Below are positions 15,155-16,889 of a stretch of 16,889 nt of DNA, in pieces (the stretch's first letter is position 1; each line of letters starts with the position of its first letter). The notes under the pieces were generated by a model, which saw nothing but the letters and a program-made list of their open reading frames with translations, was not told the DNA's origin and did not search any database. The stretch is from Chlorobiota bacterium. Its GTDB lineage: Bacteria; Bacteroidota; Ignavibacteria; Kapaibacteriales; NICIL-2. A program made the translations under genes and the position numbers. The stretch covers positions 1 to 16,889 of the forward strand of contig RFIK01000191.1 in the NCBI GenBank assembly GCA_003695605.1. Reading direction: 5' to 3'.

Positions 15155-16889
15155 TGTCAGAGAAACCGTATCGCATTCGCGTTCGCGTACTCGATGGTAA
15201 GCCTCGCGACAGAGAGGCTCTCAACAAACTAAAGAGCAATCAGCTCGGGATGCCGCATCTGGACATCGTCAACGCCAAAGACGGAATCGAGCTGATCATT
15301 TGCGCGGCGAAGGAGACACATCTCGCTCAAGTACGCGAAAAACTCCGCGCTGCCGGTCTTGAGGAGATAGAAGGGGGCGATACCACCATCCCAGCGTCCG
15401 CGACGCCTACGCCTCAACATCCGCGCCAAGGCGGCCCCCAGCACCGTAACCTGGCGCAAGGCGAACGGCACCAGCCTGATCGTGGGTCACAGGAGCAGCA
15501 GCCAGACCTCCATAAAAAGCCGTACGGCTTTGTCTCCCTACCCGATGATTTCAAAAGCGCCCCTCCCATCTGGCACGACGGGACAAGCAGCGAGGGGCGT
15601 CTCTCCGGCGAAATCCGATTTGAATTCGAGACGCTCACGCCGCTCCTGGTCGGTTGGGAACGTGGAATCGTCGGCGATAGTGAAGCCGAGTGGCCAGTTC
15701 CAAACCCACTCGGTGGTGTCGGTCAGCTCGCGGCCAACAAATCGGTGCTCTGCCCGCTACGCGCGCCATGGGGCAAGCGGCCCGTCGTCATCCCCGGCGA
15801 CTCGCTCAAGGGCCTCCTCCGGCACGAGCTGGGCGCGCTTCTCGGCGCGCCGATGGAGCGCGTGGCGGAGCGATCGTACTCGTATCGGCCAAATGCGATG
15901 TACCCGCTCAAGCTCGAGAACCGTTTCTTGGTTCCGCGACTGGCGCGTGTGCTGAAGGACCATGTCGAGACGAAGCCGCTCGATGGCGTCCATCAGGTTC
16001 GGGTGCCGACGCGCTTGGAGCTGTTCCCCGAGACTCTCCAGTACAACAAGAAGGCGAACAAACTCGACTACCGCTTCGATCAGCACGGTGGTTTACCCTA
16101 CCGAGGTGGGCAAGGTGCCGGGCAGAAGCTCAACTCCAAGCTGAAAGTTCACACTTCGCTCAAGGTTCTCAGCCAGGTACAGACGGAAGTCGTCGACGTG
16201 CCGCAGGCTGCTCAAGACGGCTACCGCGCGACACTACGTCATCTCATTGATCTCGAACACGGCCACTTTAGCAATCGGCATCCAGACCACAGCCAGTGGG
16301 GTGAGAAGGCGCGCAAGCGCATCCTCGAGGCAGCCCAAAATGAGGTGTTCCAGCCCGGTGACATGATCTGGGTCGAGTGGGATACCGAGAAACAGCAGAT
16401 TGTCTCCTTTGGCTGGCACTACTACTACCGCTGGGCGTATGTGGACACCGTGCGCCGGGACGCAGATGCTCCAAACGGCGAACGGCAAGGCCTTTTCCCG
16501 CTCGACAAGGAGCGGGAGACGGAAAGCGACGGTGCTCCGGAGGAACTTTCGCCGGTGCGGCGGCTCTTTGGCTACACCGGCGACAACGAGGGCAGTGCCG
16601 GGATCGGCACGGACGATTACACACAGCTCATGGGCCGCGTCTCGATCAACGCCGCCCTGGAGGTTGTCGGCGACGACGAAAGCGATGAGCAGCGCTTTCT
16701 GCCGCCAACCTTCCTCAGGGAGCTGGGCATGCCGCGGCCGAGCGCGGTTGAGTTCTATTTGAAACAGCCGTACCATCCCAACTCCCGCCCTTGGGATCAG
16801 GCAACACTGGTGACGTACGGCGATGCTGAAGGGTATGACGAACCAGGCGAGCTCGCTGGTCGCAAGTTCTATCTCGATCGACCGGACGC
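15154..16889 (+). CDS. TIGR03986-type Cas7 RAMP with insertion (Cas7-insertion), 3' end beyond the window
   Basis: 578 residues are visible and no stop is reached, so the gene continues past the edge. Residues 1-72 form a small alpha/beta-looking domain (KPYRIRVRVLDG; VREKLRAAGLEEIE). Next is a Pro/Gln/His-rich linker (about 83-120). The RAMP core then begins in TIGR03986 style: PYGFVSLPDDF (123-133), WHDG, GEIRFEFETLTPLLVG (152-167), D175 as candidate cleavage residue, and VVIPGDSLKGLLRHELG (211-227). Long stretches between RAMP elements fit an insertion domain. AGGAGG (15141-15146) lies 7 nt before the ATG, and the start overlaps the previous stop as TGATG. In III-Dv complexes a Cas7 with an insertion fills the terminal backbone position, and this is the likely equivalent. 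It is assigned with good confidence as a type III RAMP, less so to that exact subunit. Confidence 0.8.
   Translation, partial: MSEKPYRIRVRVLDGKPRDREALNKLKSNQLGMPHLDIVNAKDGIELIICAAKETHLAQVREKLRAAGLEEIEGGDTTIPASATPTPQHPRQGGPQHRNLAQGERHQPDRGSQEQQPDLHKKPYGFVSLPDDFKSAPPIWHDGTSSEGRLSGEIRFEFETLTPLLVGWERGIVGDSEAEWPVPNPLGGVGQLAANKSVLCPLRAPWGKRPVVIPGDSLKGLLRHELGALLGAPMERVAERSYSYRPNAMYPLKLENRFLVPRLARVLKDHVETKPLDGVHQVRVPTRLELFPETLQYNKKANKLDYRFDQHGGLPYRGGQGAGQKLNSKLKVHTSLKVLSQVQTEVVDVPQAAQDGYRATLRHLIDLEHGHFSNRHPDHSQWGEKARKRILEAAQNEVFQPGDMIWVEWDTEKQQIVSFGWHYYYRWAYVDTVRRDADAPNGERQGLFPLDKERETESDGAPEELSPVRRLFGYTGDNEGSAGIGTDDYTQLMGRVSINAALEVVGDDESDEQRFLPPTFLRELGMPRPSAVEFYLKQPYHPNSRPWDQATLVTYGDAEGYDEPGELAGRKFYLDRPD

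Noticed and set aside
15482..16250. Plus-strand frames at 15482-15955 and 15690-16250
   Set aside because: They lie inside the long open frame from 15154 to the window edge, which carries clear RAMP motifs. The longer frame has no stop within the window, so the shorter ones only look prominent.

Overview
The window looks like chromosomal DNA from a member of the Bacteroidota/Chlorobi side of the tree, possibly a thermophilic Ignavibacteria/Kapabacteria-type lineage. The evidence is a TonB-dependent receptor, a small cysteine-motif protein of a type common next to Bacteroidota receptors, a secreted GGxF-repeat protein ending in a degenerate type IX secretion (Por) sorting domain, and -7 boxes of the Bacteroidota form TAnnTTTG. 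The lineage call is inference from gene content, not a database result.

Left third (1-5647), ordinary host genes. A YncD/PqqU-like TonB-dependent receptor (232-2400, minus) ends before a good intrinsic terminator. Upstream of it lies a small membrane-anchored protein (about 2580-2981, minus) with its own terminator. Divergent from that is an ~860-residue secreted repeat protein (3065-5647, plus). None of these genes has a Shine-Dalgarno sequence.

Right two thirds (5866 to beyond 16889), a single-direction defence operon. It opens with a 1171-residue SNF2-type helicase ending in a DUF3883 nuclease-like domain, closely resembling the DrmD-type helicases of class 1 DISARM and related islands. 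Next comes a 78-codon ORF. Its first 24 residues match the start of DUF1156 adenine-specific DNA methyltransferases, the usual partner of such helicases, and its remainder resembles their C-terminus. It reads as an in-frame internal-deletion scar. Through ATGA overlaps the helicase and scar are coupled to a compact Cas10 (GGDD palm, no HD nuclease domain). An 88-bp gap follows, holding a perfect dyad and a TAACTTTG box. Then come three large RAMP proteins: a Cas7-Cas5(Csx10)-Cas11 fusion, a double Cas7 with an unassigned C-terminal domain, and a TIGR03986-type Cas7 with an insertion, cut by the window edge. This gene set matches the fused architecture known as type III-Dv.

Expected joint function: the Cas10/Cas7-5-11/Cas7-2x/Cas7-insertion proteins should assemble one RNA-guided complex that cleaves target RNA at Cas7 aspartates and makes cyclic oligoadenylate at the GGDD site. 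No cas6, cas1/cas2, CARF effector or CRISPR array lies inside the window. The most notable feature is the co-transcribed DISARM-like helicase, which has apparently lost its methyltransferase and is wired into a type III CRISPR operon.
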